Assembly (NCBI RefSeq): GCF_020181035.1
Contig: NZ_JAIQYY010000041.1
Coordinates: 1 to 41,352, forward strand
Length of the DNA stretch: 41,352 nt
Reading direction: 5' to 3'
DNA from: Streptomyces sp. CoH27
GTDB taxonomy: Bacteria; Actinomycetota; Actinomycetes; Streptomycetales; Streptomycetaceae
Position 1 is the stretch's first letter; each line of letters opens with the position of its first letter. The position numbers and the translations under genes are program-made. Below the pieces are notes generated by a model that saw only the letters and a list, made by a program, of their open reading frames with translations, was not told the origin of the DNA and did not search any database. Below, in pieces: positions 23,050 through 31,747 of the stretch.

Positions 23050-25608
23050 ATGGCACGCGGCAAGCTTCGGATCTACCTCGGCGCGGCACCGGGTGTCGGC
23101 AAGACCTACGCCCTGCTGTCCGAGGCACACCGCCGTGCGGAGCGTGGCACCGACTGTGTCGTGGCCTTCGTGGAGCACCACGACCGGCCGCGCACCGAGG
23201 TGATGCTGCACGGCCTGGAGGAGATCCCGCGCAAGCGCCTGCGGTACCGCGACGCCTTCTTCGACGAGATGGACGTCGACGCCGTGCTGCGCCGGGCGCC
23301 CGCCGTCGCCCTGGTGGACGAACTCGCCCACACCAATGTCCCGGGCTCGCGCAACGCCAAACGCTGGCAGGACGTCGAGGAGTTGCTGGCGGCCGGGATC
23401 GACGTGATCTCGACTGTCAACATCCAGCACCTGGAGTCACTCGGCGACGTCGTGGAGTCGATCACGGGGGTCCGCCAGCGCGAGACCGTCCCGGACGAGG
23501 TGGTACGGCGGGCCGACCAGATCGAGCTGGTCGACATGTCGCCGGAGGCGCTGCGGCGCCGGATGGCGCACGGGAACATCTACCAGCCGGACAAGGTCGA
23601 CGCGGCCCTGTCCAACTACTTCCGCCCCGGGAACCTGACCGCGCTGCGGGAGCTGGCGCTGCTGTGGGTGGCGGACCGGGTCGACGAGTACCTGACCGCC
23701 TACCGCAGCGAGCACCGGGTCTCCAAGATCTGGGGCTCCCGGGAGCGGATCGTGGTCGGCCTGACCGGCGGCCCCGAGGGGCGCACGCTGATCCGGCGGG
23801 CGGCCCGGCTCGCCGAGAAAGGCGCCGGCGGCGAGGTGCTCGCTGTGTACATAGCCCGCAGCGACGGGCTGACCTCGGCCTCCCCGAAGGAGCTGGCCGT
23901 CCAGCGCACCCTCGTGGAGGACCTGGGCGGCACCTTCCACCATGTGGTCGGCGACGACATACCGGCCGCTCTGCTGGACTTCGCGCGCGGTGTGAACGCC
24001 ACCCAGATCGTCCTCGGCTCCTCGCGCCGCAAGGCCTGGCAGTACGTCTTCGGACCCGGCGTCGGCGCCACGGTCGCCCGGGACTCCGGCCCCGACCTCG
24101 ACGTCCACATCGTCACCCACGAGGAGGTCGCCAAGGGCCGGGGACTGCCCGTGGCCCGGGGCGCCCGGCTCGGGCGGGCCCGGATCATCTGGGGCTGGGC
24201 GGTGGGCCTGGTGGGCCCCGCCGTGCTCGCGGTGCTGCTGAACACCGTCGACCTCGGCCTCGCCAACGACATGCTGCTGTTCCTGAGCGTCACCGTCGCG
24301 GCGGCACTGCTCGGCGGCCTGCTGCCCGCCCTCGCCTCGGCGGCCTTCGGCTCGCTGCTGCTGAACTACTTCTACACCCCGCCCCTGCACCGGTTGACCA
24401 TCGCCGACCCCAAGAACATCGTCGCCATCGCGATCTTCTTCGGCGTCGGCATGTCGGTCGCCTCGGTGGTGGACCTCGCCGCCCGGCGTACCCACCAGGC
24501 CGCCCGGCTGCGCGCCGAGTCGGAGATACTCTCCTTCCTCGCCGGGAACGTACTGCGCGGCGAGACCAGCCTGGAGGAGCTGCTGGAGCGGGTCCGGGAG
24601 ACCTTCGCGATGGAGTCGGCCGCGCTGCTGGAGCGGGCGGGCGACGTCGAGCCGTGGACCTGCGCCGGCCGCGCCGGATTCGGGCGCCCGCTGGAGCGGC
24701 CCGAGGACGCCGACGTCGACATGCCCGTCGGCGACCACATGGCGCTCGCGCTCACCGGCCGCGTGCTGCCCGCCGAGGACCGCCGGGTCCTCGCCGCCTT
24801 CGCCGCGCAGGCCGCGGTCGCCCTGGACCGCCGGCGCCTGCAGGAGGAGGCCGACCAGGCCCGCGCGCTCGCCGAGGGCAACCGCATCCGCACCGCCCTG
24901 CTCGCCGCCGTCAGCCACGATCTGCGCACCCCGCTGGCCGGCATCAAGGCCGCCGTCTCCTCGCTGCGCTCCGACGACGTGGCCTGGTCCGAGGAGGACC
25001 GGGCGGAGCTGCTGGAGGGCATCGAGGAGGGCGCCGACCGCCTCGACCACCTCGTGGGCAACCTGCTGGACATGTCCCGCCTCCAGACCGGCACGGTCAC
25101 CCCGCTGATCCGCGAGATCGACGTGGACGAGGTGGCCCCGATGGCGCTGGTCGGTGTGCCCGAGGACAGCGTCGAGCTGGAGGTCCCCGAGACGCTGCCC
25201 ATGGTCGCGGTCGACCCCGGGCTGCTGGAGCGGTGCATGGCGAACCTGGTGGAGAACGCCGTCAAGTACAGCCCGCGCGGACGGCGCGTGCTGGTCACCG
25301 CCAGCGGCATAGCCGACCGGGTCGAGGTGCGCGTGGTGGACCGCGGGCCGGGCGTGCCGGACGAGGCGAAGGACCGGATATTCGAGCCGTTCCAGCGGTA
25401 CGGTGACGCCCCGCGCGGCGCCGGGGTCGGGCTCGGTCTCGCCGTCGCCCGCGGCTTCGCGGAGGCCATGGGCGGCACCCTCAACGCCGAGGACACGCCC
25501 GGCGGCGGACTGACCATGGTGCTCAGCCTCCGCGCGGCAGGATCACGTCCCGAGGCCCTCGACACGGGCCGGGACCTCGTAGAACCAGAAAGGCAGACGA
25601 CTCTATGA
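23050..25608 (+). CDS. kdpD: Sensor kinase KdpD
   Basis: The product has 852 residues. The KdpD domain (1-210) has Walker A GAAPGVGKT (11-19), LVDELAHTN and STVNIQHLESL. A universal-stress-protein-like domain (about 230-370) has the motif VLGSSRRKAW. Four close membrane helices (about 380-480) come next, then a GAF-like region and the kinase core with His623 in VSHDLRTPLAG, NLVENAVKYS, the G-box DRGPGVP and GVGLGLAVA. KdpD senses potassium limitation and signals to KdpE. I chose ATG 23050 (GGAG upstream); an in-frame codon at 22993 is also possible. No kdpFABC genes are visible in the window. Confidence 0.95.
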   Translation: MARGKLRIYLGAAPGVGKTYALLSEAHRRAERGTDCVVAFVEHHDRPRTEVMLHGLEEIPRKRLRYRDAFFDEMDVDAVLRRAPAVALVDELAHTNVPGSRNAKRWQDVEELLAAGIDVISTVNIQHLESLGDVVESITGVRQRETVPDEVVRRADQIELVDMSPEALRRRMAHGNIYQPDKVDAALSNYFRPGNLTALRELALLWVADRVDEYLTAYRSEHRVSKIWGSRERIVVGLTGGPEGRTLIRRAARLAEKGAGGEVLAVYIARSDGLTSASPKELAVQRTLVEDLGGTFHHVVGDDIPAALLDFARGVNATQIVLGSSRRKAWQYVFGPGVGATVARDSGPDLDVHIVTHEEVAKGRGLPVARGARLGRARIIWGWAVGLVGPAVLAVLLNTVDLGLANDMLLFLSVTVAAALLGGLLPALASAAFGSLLLNYFYTPPLHRLTIADPKNIVAIAIFFGVGMSVASVVDLAARRTHQAARLRAESEILSFLAGNVLRGETSLEELLERVRETFAMESAALLERAGDVEPWTCAGRAGFGRPLERPEDADVDMPVGDHMALALTGRVLPAEDRRVLAAFAAQAAVALDRRRLQEEADQARALAEGNRIRTALLAAVSHDLRTPLAGIKAAVSSLRSDDVAWSEEDRAELLEGIEEGADRLDHLVGNLLDMSRLQTGTVTPLIREIDVDEVAPMALVGVPEDSVELEVPETLPMVAVDPGLLERCMANLVENAVKYSPRGRRVLVTASGIADRVEVRVVDRGPGVPDEAKDRIFEPFQRYGDAPRGAGVGLGLAVARGFAEAMGGTLNAEDTPGGGLTMVLSLRAAGSRPEALDTGRDLVEPERQTTL

Positions 25609-26291
25609 CCCGGGTGCTCGTGGTCGACGACGAGCCGCAGATCGTGCGCGCCCTCGTGATCAACCTCAAGGCACGCAAGTACGAGGTGGACGCGGCCCCC
25701 GACGGCCGTACCGCCCTCGAACTCGCCGCGTCCCGCCACCCCGATGCCGTCGTGCTCGACCTGGGCCTGCCCGACATGGACGGTGTCGAGGTGATCAGGG
25801 GCCTGCGCGGCTGGACCCGCGTGCCCATCCTGGTGCTGTCCGCCCGCCACTCCTCCGACGAGAAGGTCGAGGCGCTGGACGCGGGCGCCGACGACTACGT
25901 CACCAAGCCCTTCGGCATGGACGAGCTGCTGGCCCGGCTGCGCGCCGCTGTACGCCGGGCCGAGCCGGTCGGACCCGGCGAGGACGACCTGACCACCGTG
26001 GAGACCGAGGGCTTCACCGTCGATCTGGCTGCCAAGAAGGTCAACCGCGCGGGCAAGGACGTCCGGCTCACCCCGACCGAGTGGCACCTGCTGGAGGTCC
26101 TGGTCCGCAACACCGGCCGCCTGGTCGGCCAGAAGCAGCTGCTCCAGGAGGTGTGGGGGCCGTCGTACGGCACCGAGACCAACTATCTGCGCGTGTACAT
26201 GGCCCAGCTGCGCCGCAAACTGGAGACGGATCCCTCGCACCCGAAGCACTTCATCACGGAGCCGGGGATGGGGTATCGGTTCGAGAAGTGA
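25605..26291 (+). CDS. kdpE: Response regulator KdpE
   Basis: The product has 228 residues of the OmpR/PhoB type. The receiver has the acidic pocket VDDE, Asp52 in VVLDLGLPDMDG, LSARHSS and Lys in DDYVTKPFGMDELLAR. The winged helix has LTPTEWHLLEVLV, the recognition region TNYLRVYMAQLRRKLE and the end GMGYRFEK. It activates potassium-transport genes when phosphorylated by KdpD; targets cannot be read here, but the potassium transport genes to the right are candidates. ATG overlaps the kdpD stop (ATGA), giving tight translational coupling. Confidence 0.95.
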   Translation: MTRVLVVDDEPQIVRALVINLKARKYEVDAAPDGRTALELAASRHPDAVVLDLGLPDMDGVEVIRGLRGWTRVPILVLSARHSSDEKVEALDAGADDYVTKPFGMDELLARLRAAVRRAEPVGPGEDDLTTVETEGFTVDLAAKKVNRAGKDVRLTPTEWHLLEVLVRNTGRLVGQKQLLQEVWGPSYGTETNYLRVYMAQLRRKLETDPSHPKHFITEPGMGYRFEK

Positions 26292-26359
26292 GCGGTCCTG
26301 CGGTTTCGAGGTGTGATCGGGGCTACGGCGGTGTCGGTGTGCCCCGGTACGCTTCAGGT

Positions 26360-26758
26360 ATGAGTGCTGTTCCCCGTTCCGAGAAGCCGGCCGGCCGGTT
26401 CCGGCGCATGCTCGACCGGCTTTCCTCGTCGCAGGAGGACCTGGAGTCCGCGGAGCTGCGGGAAGACGCCGAGACCACGGGCTGCACCAGGATCGGCGAC
26501 TGCCAGGACCGGCAGATCGTCACCGTAACTGGTACCTTGCGCACGGTCACCCTGCGTCCGCGCGCCGGAGTCCCGGCCCTGGAGGCCGAGCTGTTCGACG
26601 GCTCCGCGGCACTGGACGTGGTGTGGCTCGGCAGGCGTTCCATCGTGGGCATAGAACCGGGACGCAAGCTGATCGCATCGGGCCGGATCTCCATGAGCCG
26701 AGGCCGCCGGGTGCTGTTCAACCCCAAGTACGAACTGCGACCCCTCGGACGGGAGTAG
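26360..26758 (+). CDS. OB-fold nucleic-acid-binding domain protein
   Basis: The product has 132 residues. A basic helical start (MSAVPRSEKPAGRFRRMLDR) precedes an OB fold with GTLRTVTLRPRAGVPALEAEL, ALDVVWLGRRSIVGIEPGRK and SGRISMSRGRRVLFNPKYEL, resembling the OB domain of RecG-type proteins. It probably binds single-stranded nucleic acid, but its task is unknown. The same pair (OB-fold then DUF3159) follows kdpE in other Streptomyces as I recall. The stop lies only three bases before the next GTG start. Confidence 0.87.
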   Translation: MSAVPRSEKPAGRFRRMLDRLSSSQEDLESAELREDAETTGCTRIGDCQDRQIVTVTGTLRTVTLRPRAGVPALEAELFDGSAALDVVWLGRRSIVGIEPGRKLIASGRISMSRGRRVLFNPKYELRPLGRE

Positions 26759-26761
26759 CCG

Positions 26762-27514
26762 GTGACGTCCCTCGACAAGCCGACCGAAGACGCCGGTCAG
26801 GCGCAGACCGACGACGCCCGGGCGGTGACCGAGGCCGCCCTGTTCGAGGCGTTCGGCGGGGTCCGCGGCATGGTCGAGACGGTCGTGCCGGGCCTGCTCT
26901 TCGTCGCGATCTTCACGATCGACAAGAACCTGCACGTGTCGGCGATCGCCGCGCTGATCGTCTCCCTGGTTCTGGTCGTGGTCCGCCTCGCCATGAAGGA
27001 CACCGTCAAGCACGCCTTCAGCGGCGTCTTCGGCGTGGCCTTCGGCGTCGTCTTCGCGATGTTCACCGGCAACGCCAAGGACTTCTACCTCCCCGGCATG
27101 CTCTACACGCTGGGCCTCGCGGTGGCGTACATCGTCACGACCCTCGCCGGTGTGCCCCTGATCGGACTGATCCTGGGCCCGGTCTTCAAGGAGAACCTCT
27201 CCTGGCGCACCCGCAACCTCGACCGCAAGAAGGCCTACGCGAAGGCGAGTTGGGCCTGGGGCCTGATCCTGCTGGCGAAGTGCGCGATCCTCTTCCCGCT
27301 GTACTGGTGGTCCGACACCACCAAGCTCGGCTGGGTCCTGGTCGCCCTGAAGATCCCGCCGTTCCTGCTGGCGGTCTGGCTCACCTGGGTCTTCCTGGCG
27401 AAGGCGCCCGCACCGATCGACGTCTTCGCGGAGATGGAGGCGGAGGAGAAGGCGGCCGAGGAGAGGAAGGCGGCGGCCACGGAGGCGGCCGGCCGGCATC
27501 GCCGGGACGCATAG
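26762..27514 (+). CDS. DUF3159 membrane protein
   Basis: The product has 250 residues with about six hydrophobic helices, including VETVVPGLLFVAIFTI, VSAIAALIVSLVLVVVRL and LYTLGLAVAYIVTTLAGVP, the loop WRTRNLDRKKAYAKASW, and a charged C-terminal tail rich in Ala/Glu/Lys. This is the DUF3159 family of actinobacteria, unknown in function. GTG 26762 follows the OB-fold gene by three bases, so they are one operon. The stop codon lies within a short duplicated sequence just before a strong terminator. Confidence 0.9.
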   Translation: MTSLDKPTEDAGQAQTDDARAVTEAALFEAFGGVRGMVETVVPGLLFVAIFTIDKNLHVSAIAALIVSLVLVVVRLAMKDTVKHAFSGVFGVAFGVVFAMFTGNAKDFYLPGMLYTLGLAVAYIVTTLAGVPLIGLILGPVFKENLSWRTRNLDRKKAYAKASWAWGLILLAKCAILFPLYWWSDTTKLGWVLVALKIPPFLLAVWLTWVFLAKAPAPIDVFAEMEAEEKAAEERKAAATEAAGRHRRDA

Positions 27515-27544
27515 CGAGCCGTCTACGACGCATAGCGAGCCGTC
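27506..27544. repeat. Short direct duplication over the DUF3159 stop codon
   Basis: GACGCATAGCGAGCCGTC is present at 27506-27523 and again at 27527-27544; both are followed by TACGAC-like bases. The first copy carries the stop TAG of the DUF3159 gene. It looks like a recent local duplication. Confidence 0.8.
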
Positions 27545-27556
27545 GTACGACGCGAA

Positions 27557-27586
27557 AAGGGCGCCCTTGGCAGCAAGGGCGCCCTT
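27557..27586. terminator. Bidirectional terminator with self-palindromic arms
   Basis: AAGGGCGCCCTT occurs at 27557-27568 and 27575-27586 around a 6-base loop. Because each arm is itself a palindrome, the two copies form both a direct and an inverted repeat. It lies between the convergent DUF3159 and TrkA genes. Confidence 0.85.
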
Positions 27587-27597
27587 CGTCGTGCGCG

Positions 27598-28269
27598 TCA
27601 GCTTTCTTCGCGCCGCACCGACAGCAGCTCCTCCAGCTGCTCCTCCCGGGCCTGCGCGGCCACGAACAGCAGCTCGTCGCCCGGCTCCAGGGAGTCCTCC
27701 CTGGAGGGGGTGAGGACGCGGGTGCCGCGGATGATCGTGACCAGCGAGGTGTCCTCCGGCCACTGGACGTCGCCGACCTGGGTGCCGGCCAGGGCCGACT
27801 CCTCGGGCAGGGTCAGCTCCACGAGGTTGGCGTCGCCGTGGCTGAAGCGGAGCAGCCGGACCAGGTCGCCGACGCTCACCGCCTCCTCCACCAGGGCGGA
27901 CATCAGGCGCGGGGTGGAGACCGCCACGTCCACGCCCCAGGCCTCGTTGAACAGCCACTCGTTCTTCGGGTTGTTGACGCGGGCGACGACGCGCGGGACG
28001 CCGTACTCCGTCTTGGCGAGCAGCGAGACGACCAGGTTGACCTTGTCGTCGCCGGTCGCGGCGATGACGACGTTGCAGCGCTGCAGCGCCGCCTCGTCCA
28101 GGGACGTGATCTCACAGGCGTCGGCCAGCAGCCACTCCGCCTGCGGCACCCGCTCCACCGAGATGGCGGTCGGGGCCTTGTCGACGAGCAGGACCTCGTG
28201 GCCGTTCTCCAGCAGCTCGGCCGCGATCGAGCGGCCGACGGCGCCGGCTCCGGCAATGGCGACCCTCAT
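27598..28269 (-). CDS. TrkA-type potassium uptake regulatory protein (second of pair)
   Basis: The product has 223 residues. The Rossmann RCK-N domain starts MRVAIAGAGAVGRSIAAEL with Asp30 in LLVDK for NAD(H) binding; NVVIAATGDDKVNLVVSLLA and the ARVNNPKNEWLF segment follow. The C-terminal RCK-C domain holds LVELTLPEESALAGTQVGDV and ends in PGDELLFVAAQ. TrkA-type proteins gate TrkH/KtrB-type channels from inside the cell; no such channel gene is in the window. Two TrkA genes in tandem match the ceoB/ceoC pair of mycobacteria. ATG 28269 shares one base with the upstream stop (TGATG). Confidence 0.92.
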   Translation of the reverse strand: MRVAIAGAGAVGRSIAAELLENGHEVLLVDKAPTAISVERVPQAEWLLADACEITSLDEAALQRCNVVIAATGDDKVNLVVSLLAKTEYGVPRVVARVNNPKNEWLFNEAWGVDVAVSTPRLMSALVEEAVSVGDLVRLLRFSHGDANLVELTLPEESALAGTQVGDVQWPEDTSLVTIIRGTRVLTPSREDSLEPGDELLFVAAQAREEQLEELLSVRREES

Positions 28270-28940
28270 CAGTGACCGCCCTCCTCTTCCGGGCCCTGGG
28301 CGAACGACGCCTCGACCTTGTCCACGTCGTCCGTCCGCATCATCACGTGCACAAGGTCGCCCTCCTGCAGCACCGTCTGCGAGGTCGGCAGGATCGCCTC
28401 GCCCAGCCGGGTCAGGAACGCCACGCGGACGCCCGTCTCCTCCTGCAGCTTGCTGATCTTGTGGCCGACCCACTTCGGGGAGGCGTGCACCTCGGCGAGC
28501 TGCACCCCGCCGGTGGGGTCGCGCCAGAGCGGCTCGGCGCCCGACGGCAGCAGCCGGCGCAGCATCTGGTCGGCGGTCCAGCGGACCGTCGCCACGGTGG
28601 GGATGCCCAGGCGCTGGTAGACCTCGGCGCGGCGGGGGTCGTAGATCCGGGCCGCCACGTTCTCCACGCCGAACATCTCGCGGGCCACGCGCGCGGAGAT
28701 GATGTTGGAGTTGTCACCGCTGGAGACGGCGGCGAAGGCACCGGCCTCCTCGATGCCCGCCTCGCGCAGGGTGTCCTGGTCGAAGCCGACACCGGTGACC
28801 CGGCGGCCCCCGAAACCGGGGCCGAGCCGACGGAAGGCGGTGGGATCCTGGTCGATCACGGCGACTGTATGGCCCTGTTGCTCCAGGGTCTGGGCGAGAG
28901 CGGAACCCACTCTTCCGCAGCCCATGATGACGATGTGCAC
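28269..28940 (-). CDS. TrkA-type potassium uptake regulatory protein (first of pair)
   Basis: The product has 223 residues with the same two-domain plan as its neighbour: HIVIMGCGRVGSALAQTLE for NAD(H), VIDQDPTAFRRLG, VSSGDNSNIISARVARE, AARIYDPRRAEVYQRLGI and a C-terminal RCK-C domain ending in LQEGDLVHVMMRTDDVD. I chose GTG 28940, with GGAAGGA five bases upstream; the in-frame codon at 28961 lacks one. The two TrkA proteins probably form a heteromeric gating ring or serve two channels. Possible alternative hairpins lie about 80-105 bases upstream. Confidence 0.92.
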   Translation of the reverse strand: MHIVIMGCGRVGSALAQTLEQQGHTVAVIDQDPTAFRRLGPGFGGRRVTGVGFDQDTLREAGIEEAGAFAAVSSGDNSNIISARVAREMFGVENVAARIYDPRRAEVYQRLGIPTVATVRWTADQMLRRLLPSGAEPLWRDPTGGVQLAEVHASPKWVGHKISKLQEETGVRVAFLTRLGEAILPTSQTVLQEGDLVHVMMRTDDVDKVEASFAQGPEEEGGH

Positions 28941-29017
28941 GACCGTCCTTCCGGTGTCCAAAAGTTACTGCTCAGCATCAGGGTCTCAGACCGACGCCCA
29001 AAGCTACACAGCGGCGC

Positions 29018-29045
29018 CACGGGGTGGGCACCCCCGTGCGGGGGT
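29018..29045 (-). promoter_or_regulatory. Two mutually exclusive hairpins upstream of the TrkA pair
   Basis: CACGGGG (29018-29024) can pair with CCCCGTG (29032-29038). Alternatively ACCCCC (29030-29035) can pair with GGGGGT (29040-29045). Both use the same C-rich segment, so only one can form at a time. On the minus strand this lies 78-105 bases upstream of GTG 28940, possibly in the leader, where it could act as an attenuator. Function is inferred only. Confidence 0.35.
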
Positions 29046-29289
29046 TCGCCATGATCACCGTCCGCGATCATGCGCGCGAGCAGGGTCAGCGAGCATGTGG
29101 ATGCGCGGGGAGTGATGATCAGGGCGGTGCTCAGGGCGATGGTCCGAGCGATGGCCAGGGCGGTGCTCAGGTGCGACGGTCGGGCGTACGCGCTTGTCGA
29201 TGATCCCGCGTGCGGGTCGCGGATCACTCGCGTGCGGATCGGTGACCGCTCGCGGCCGGGGCGCGTGGATGCGCGTACCGGGCGCGCGG

Positions 29290-29433
29290 TCAGGTGTGTA
29301 CAGGTTGCCGTTCCACCTCAGCGATCGCCGGGTGCGGGCGCCGGCGAGTGATGCTGCGCACGCTGCACAGGGTGAGGATTCCGACGCCGAGGAGGGCGAA
29401 CGTCGCCCCGATCAGCTCCGCGGTCGCGGGCAT
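29290..29433 (-). CDS. Small single-pass membrane protein (47 aa)
   Basis: ATG 29433 is preceded by a perfect GGAGG four bases upstream. The product begins MPATAELIGATFALLGVGI and continues LTLCSVRSITRRRPHPA to a polar tail ending ERQPVHT. It has one membrane helix (about 7-25) followed by a strongly basic RRR patch, so the C-terminus should face the cytoplasm. Small proteins of this shape are often partners of larger membrane complexes, and its neighbours are potassium transport genes, but no function is known. The surrounding spacer (28941-29594) otherwise holds only repetitive GGCGGTGCTCAGG-type sequence near 29120-29170. Confidence 0.75.
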   Translation of the reverse strand: MPATAELIGATFALLGVGILTLCSVRSITRRRPHPAIAEVERQPVHT

Positions 29434-29594
29434 GCAACCTCCGAGGTGTGATGACAGGCGGGGTCTGCCATCTAGGCACGGGGAGCGCGCGGACCACGGA
29501 ATCCGCAGTCGTTCGCGCCTGTGATTTCACTCATGAGGCAGATCCGTGACACCGGGTGGGCGGCTGCCTGTTCGAAGGCCTACGATCCTCTGTC

Positions 29595-31649
29595 GTGTCC
29601 AAACTGACCGACGTGCCCAAACGGATCCTGATCGGGCGCGCACTGCGCAGTGACCGGCTGGGCGAAACCCTGCTGCCGAAGCGCATCGCACTCCCCGTCT
29701 TCGCCTCCGACCCGCTCTCCTCCGTCGCCTACGCGCCGGGCGAGGTCCTGCTGGTCCTGTCCATCGCGGGCGTGTCGGCGTACCACTTCAGCCCCTGGAT
29801 CGCCGTCGCGGTCGTCGTGCTGATGTTCACGGTGGTCGCCTCGTACCGGCAGAACGTCCACGCGTATCCGAGCGGCGGCGGCGACTACGAGGTCGCCACC
29901 ACCAACCTGGGTGCCAAGGCCGGCCTCACGGTCGCCAGCGCCCTGCTCGTCGACTACGTCCTCACCGTCGCCGTCTCCATCGCCTCCGGCATCGAGAATC
30001 TCGGCTCCGCGATCCCCTTCGTGGTCCAGCACAAGGTGCTGTGCGCGATCGCCGTGATCGTGCTGCTGACGCTGATGAACCTGCGCGGCGTGAAGGAGTC
30101 GGGCAAGCTCTTCGCGATCCCGACGTACGTCTTCGTCGGCGGCGTCTTCATCATGATCGCGTGGGGCGCCTTCCGCGGTCTGGCCCTCGGCGACACCATG
30201 CACGCCCCCACGGCCGACTATCACATCAAGGCCGAGCACCAGGGCCTGGCCGGCTTCGCGCTCGTCTTCCTGCTGCTGCGCGCCTTCTCCTCCGGCTGTG
30301 CCGCGCTCACCGGTGTCGAGGCCATCTCCAACGGCGTCCCGGCCTTCCGCAAACCGAAGTCGAAGAACGCGGCGACGACGCTCGCGATGATGGGCCTGCT
30401 GGCCGTCACCATGTTCTGCGGCATCATCGCCCTTGCCATGACGACCAAGGTCCACATGGCCGAGAACCCGGCCACCGACCTGATCCACAACGGCGTCCCG
30501 CTCGGCTCCGGTTACGTCCAGAACCCGGTGATCTCCCAGGTCGCCGAGGCGGTCTTCGGCAAGGGCAGCTTCCTGTTCGTCGTCCTGGCGGCGGCCACGG
30601 CCCTGGTCCTCTTCCTCGCGGCGAACACGGCGTACAACGGCTTCCCGCTGCTCGGTTCGATCCTCGCCCAGGACCGCTACCTCCCGCGCCAGCTGCACAC
30701 CCGCGGCGACCGTCTCGCCTTCTCCAACGGCATCGTGCTGCTCGCGGGCGCGGCGGCCATGCTCACGATCATCTACGGCGCGGACTCCACGCGGCTGATC
30801 CAGCTGTACATCGTCGGTGTGTTCGTGTCCTTCACGCTCAGCCAGACCGGCATGGTCCGGCACTGGAACCGCCACCTCGCGGTCGAGAAGGACCAGGCCA
30901 AGCGCCGGCACATGATCCGCTCCCGCGCGATCAACGCGTTCGGCGCCTTCTTCACCGGCCTGGTGCTCGTCGTCGTCCTGGTCACCAAGTTCACGCACGG
31001 CGCCTGGGTCGCCCTGCTGGGCATGTGCATCTTCTACGCGACGATGACCGCGATCCGGAAGCACTACGACGGCGTGGCCGAGGAGCTCGCGGCTCCCGAG
31101 GACCCGGCGGACGACGACATGACCCGGCCGTCGCGGGTGCACTCGGTGGTGCTGATCTCGAAGATCCACCGCCCGACGCTGCGCGCCCTGGCGTACGCCA
31201 AACTGATGCGCTCGGACGGACTGGAGGCGCTCACGGTCAACGTCGACGCGGCCGAGACCAAGGCGCTGCGCGAGGAGTGGGAGCGGCGCGGCATCGACGT
31301 ACCGCTGAAGGTGCTCGACTCGCCGTACCGCGAGGTCACCCGCCCGGTCATCGAGTACGTGAAGAGCCTGCGCGCGCAATCGCCCAGGGACGCGGTGTCG
31401 GTGATCATCCCCGAGTACGTCGTCGGCCACTGGTACGAGCATCTGCTGCACAACCAAAGCGCCCTGCGCCTGAAGGGCCGCCTGCTCTTCACCCCCGGCG
31501 TGATGGTCACCTCCGTGCCCTACCAACTGGCCTCCTCCGAGGCGGCCAAGCTGCGGGCCCGCAAGCGGCAGGAGTGGAACGCGCCCGGCGCGGTGCGGCG
31601 GGGGCCGACGGCGGAGCGGGCCAAGGAGCCGTCGCCGGCGAAGGACTGA
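29595..31649 (+). CDS. APC-family permease, KimA-like potassium importer
   Basis: The product has 684 residues. About 12 hydrophobic helices fill the first 460, with LPVFASDPLSSVAYAPGEVL near the start, YPSGGGDYEVATTNLGAKAG and EAISNGVPAFRKPKSKNAA. A cytoplasmic domain of about 190 residues follows, with HSVVLISKIHRPTLRALAYA and VIIPEYVVGHWYEHLLHNQS. These features match the KUP-superfamily KimA (YdaO) potassium/proton symporter of Bacillus and its actinobacterial relatives, many of which are annotated only as amino-acid permeases. The neighbouring KdpDE and TrkA genes support potassium as substrate. The start is GTG 29595; TACGAT at 29581-29586, eight bases upstream, suggests a leaderless transcript. 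Confidence 0.87.
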   Translation: MSKLTDVPKRILIGRALRSDRLGETLLPKRIALPVFASDPLSSVAYAPGEVLLVLSIAGVSAYHFSPWIAVAVVVLMFTVVASYRQNVHAYPSGGGDYEVATTNLGAKAGLTVASALLVDYVLTVAVSIASGIENLGSAIPFVVQHKVLCAIAVIVLLTLMNLRGVKESGKLFAIPTYVFVGGVFIMIAWGAFRGLALGDTMHAPTADYHIKAEHQGLAGFALVFLLLRAFSSGCAALTGVEAISNGVPAFRKPKSKNAATTLAMMGLLAVTMFCGIIALAMTTKVHMAENPATDLIHNGVPLGSGYVQNPVISQVAEAVFGKGSFLFVVLAAATALVLFLAANTAYNGFPLLGSILAQDRYLPRQLHTRGDRLAFSNGIVLLAGAAAMLTIIYGADSTRLIQLYIVGVFVSFTLSQTGMVRHWNRHLAVEKDQAKRRHMIRSRAINAFGAFFTGLVLVVVLVTKFTHGAWVALLGMCIFYATMTAIRKHYDGVAEELAAPEDPADDDMTRPSRVHSVVLISKIHRPTLRALAYAKLMRSDGLEALTVNVDAAETKALREEWERRGIDVPLKVLDSPYREVTRPVIEYVKSLRAQSPRDAVSVIIPEYVVGHWYEHLLHNQSALRLKGRLLFTPGVMVTSVPYQLASSEAAKLRARKRQEWNAPGAVRRGPTAERAKEPSPAKD

Positions 31650-31675
31650 GCGCGAGGACCGGGAGCTCGGCTCCT

Positions 31676-31711
31676 GGGCCTGGGTTCGGGGCTTGGGGCC
31701 TGGGCCTGGGG
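31676..31711 (+). other. G-quadruplex-forming sequence
   Basis: Six runs of three or four guanines (31676-31678, 31682-31684, 31688-31691, 31695-31698, 31702-31704, 31708-31711) are separated by 3-4 bases on the plus strand, right after the permease stop. It satisfies the usual G3N1-7 rule with spare runs. Confidence 0.65.
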
Positions 31712-31747
31712 CCTGAGCTCGGCGACTGAGCCGGGGTTCGGCCTGTG

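Noticed and set aside
21362..23128. A 588-codon minus-strand open frame opposite dut and DUF3710
   Set aside because: It is the antisense shadow of well-supported genes and gives a Ser/Arg/Pro-rich product with no family features.
29080..29280. Short arginine/alanine-rich open frame with repeated GGCGGTGCTCAGG
   Set aside because: Low-complexity product from a repeat-rich spacer with no ribosome site.
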